In this document: positions 63,992 to 64,000 of the stretch, piece by piece
Numbering within the stretch: position 1 is the first letter of the stretch
Layout: every line of letters starts with the position of its first letter
Source: Qipengyuania sp. ABI-127-1
Lineage (GTDB): Bacteria; Pseudomonadota; Alphaproteobacteria; Sphingomonadales; Sphingomonadaceae
Length of the DNA: 64,000 nt
NCBI GenBank assembly: GCA_022953095.1
Contig: JALJCR010000001.1
Span: forward strand, 1,522,501-1,586,500
Direction of reading: 5' to 3'
Position numbers and translations under genes: made by a program
The notes under the pieces: generated by a model
Seen by the model: the letters and a program-made list of their open reading frames with translations, nothing else
The model's database searches: none
Told to the model about the DNA's origin: nothing

Positions 63992-64000
63992 TGCCTAAAG
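63991..64000 (+). CDS. nuoG: Start of a downstream gene, probably nuoG (3' truncated)
   Basis: Only ATGCCTAAAG (M-P-K) is inside the window, its ATG overlapping the TAA of the preceding gene. NuoG is the expected next complex I subunit, and MPK is a common NuoG beginning, but three codons cannot prove it. Confidence 0.45.

Overview
This is a GC-rich, densely coded chromosomal segment that most resembles an alphaproteobacterium of the order Sphingomonadales, probably family Erythrobacteraceae. The basis is family-level recognition by eye: a NuoC with a long disordered tail, an RNase E with a large acidic insert and a C-terminal GWW motif, a sphingomonad-type XrtA locus, and alphaproteobacterial-style regulatory motifs. 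Nothing looks like plasmid or phage. I saw no rRNA or tRNA gene, CRISPR array or insertion sequence.

Layout. 0-16.7 kb is housekeeping: the 3' end of dnaE, a fatty-acyl-CoA ligase, a DUF1330 protein, a DUF559 nuclease-like gene set between inverted REP-like elements, a radical-SAM spore-photoproduct-lyase relative with a possible SOS box at its start, a minus-strand run (UDG-like protein, lytic transglycosylase, moaB), ETF-ubiquinone oxidoreductase, ispE with an N-formylglutamate amidohydrolase, ilvD, a small lipoprotein, nnrDE and a TrmA/RumA-type RNA methyltransferase.

16.7-34.6 kb is a nearly contiguous XrtA (exosortase A)/PEP-CTERM exopolysaccharide locus. A minus-strand arm carries two alpha/beta hydrolases, an acyl carrier protein and a FemAB/GNAT-like protein. 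A plus-strand arm carries an acyl-CoA ligase, PLP decarboxylase, Wza-like export lipoprotein, chain-length determinant, tyrosine autokinase, outer-membrane barrel, ExeA-like ATPase, polysaccharide deacetylase, second FemAB protein, glycosyltransferase, exosortase A and asparagine synthase. Together these should make, modify and export a surface polysaccharide and sort PEP-CTERM proteins. The EpsI (DUF3485) partner is missing and I saw no PEP-CTERM substrate here.

34.6-57.3 kb is mixed: pirin, zapE/thioesterase/sdhB on the minus strand, an SDR, a pair of tandem ATP-grasp genes of unknown product, a methyltransferase, rne diverging from a cell-wall amidase, mrcA, prfB, a lipoprotein-like methyltransferase, nitronate monooxygenase, a GNAT, a D-2-hydroxyacid dehydrogenase, small exported proteins, and a divergent thiolase/aldehyde dehydrogenase pair with a PhaR-like palindrome between them.

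57.4 kb to the end is the start of the complex I operon (nuoABCDEF, then the first codons of a probable nuoG). Four non-canonical genes are threaded into it with start/stop overlaps: a lipoprotein between nuoC and nuoD, a 59-aa membrane protein between nuoD and nuoE, a 46-aa membrane protein between nuoE and nuoF, and a secreted protein after nuoF. These insertions, the twin ATP-grasp operon, the putatively SOS-controlled radical-SAM gene and the DUF559/repeat unit are the features most worth following up.
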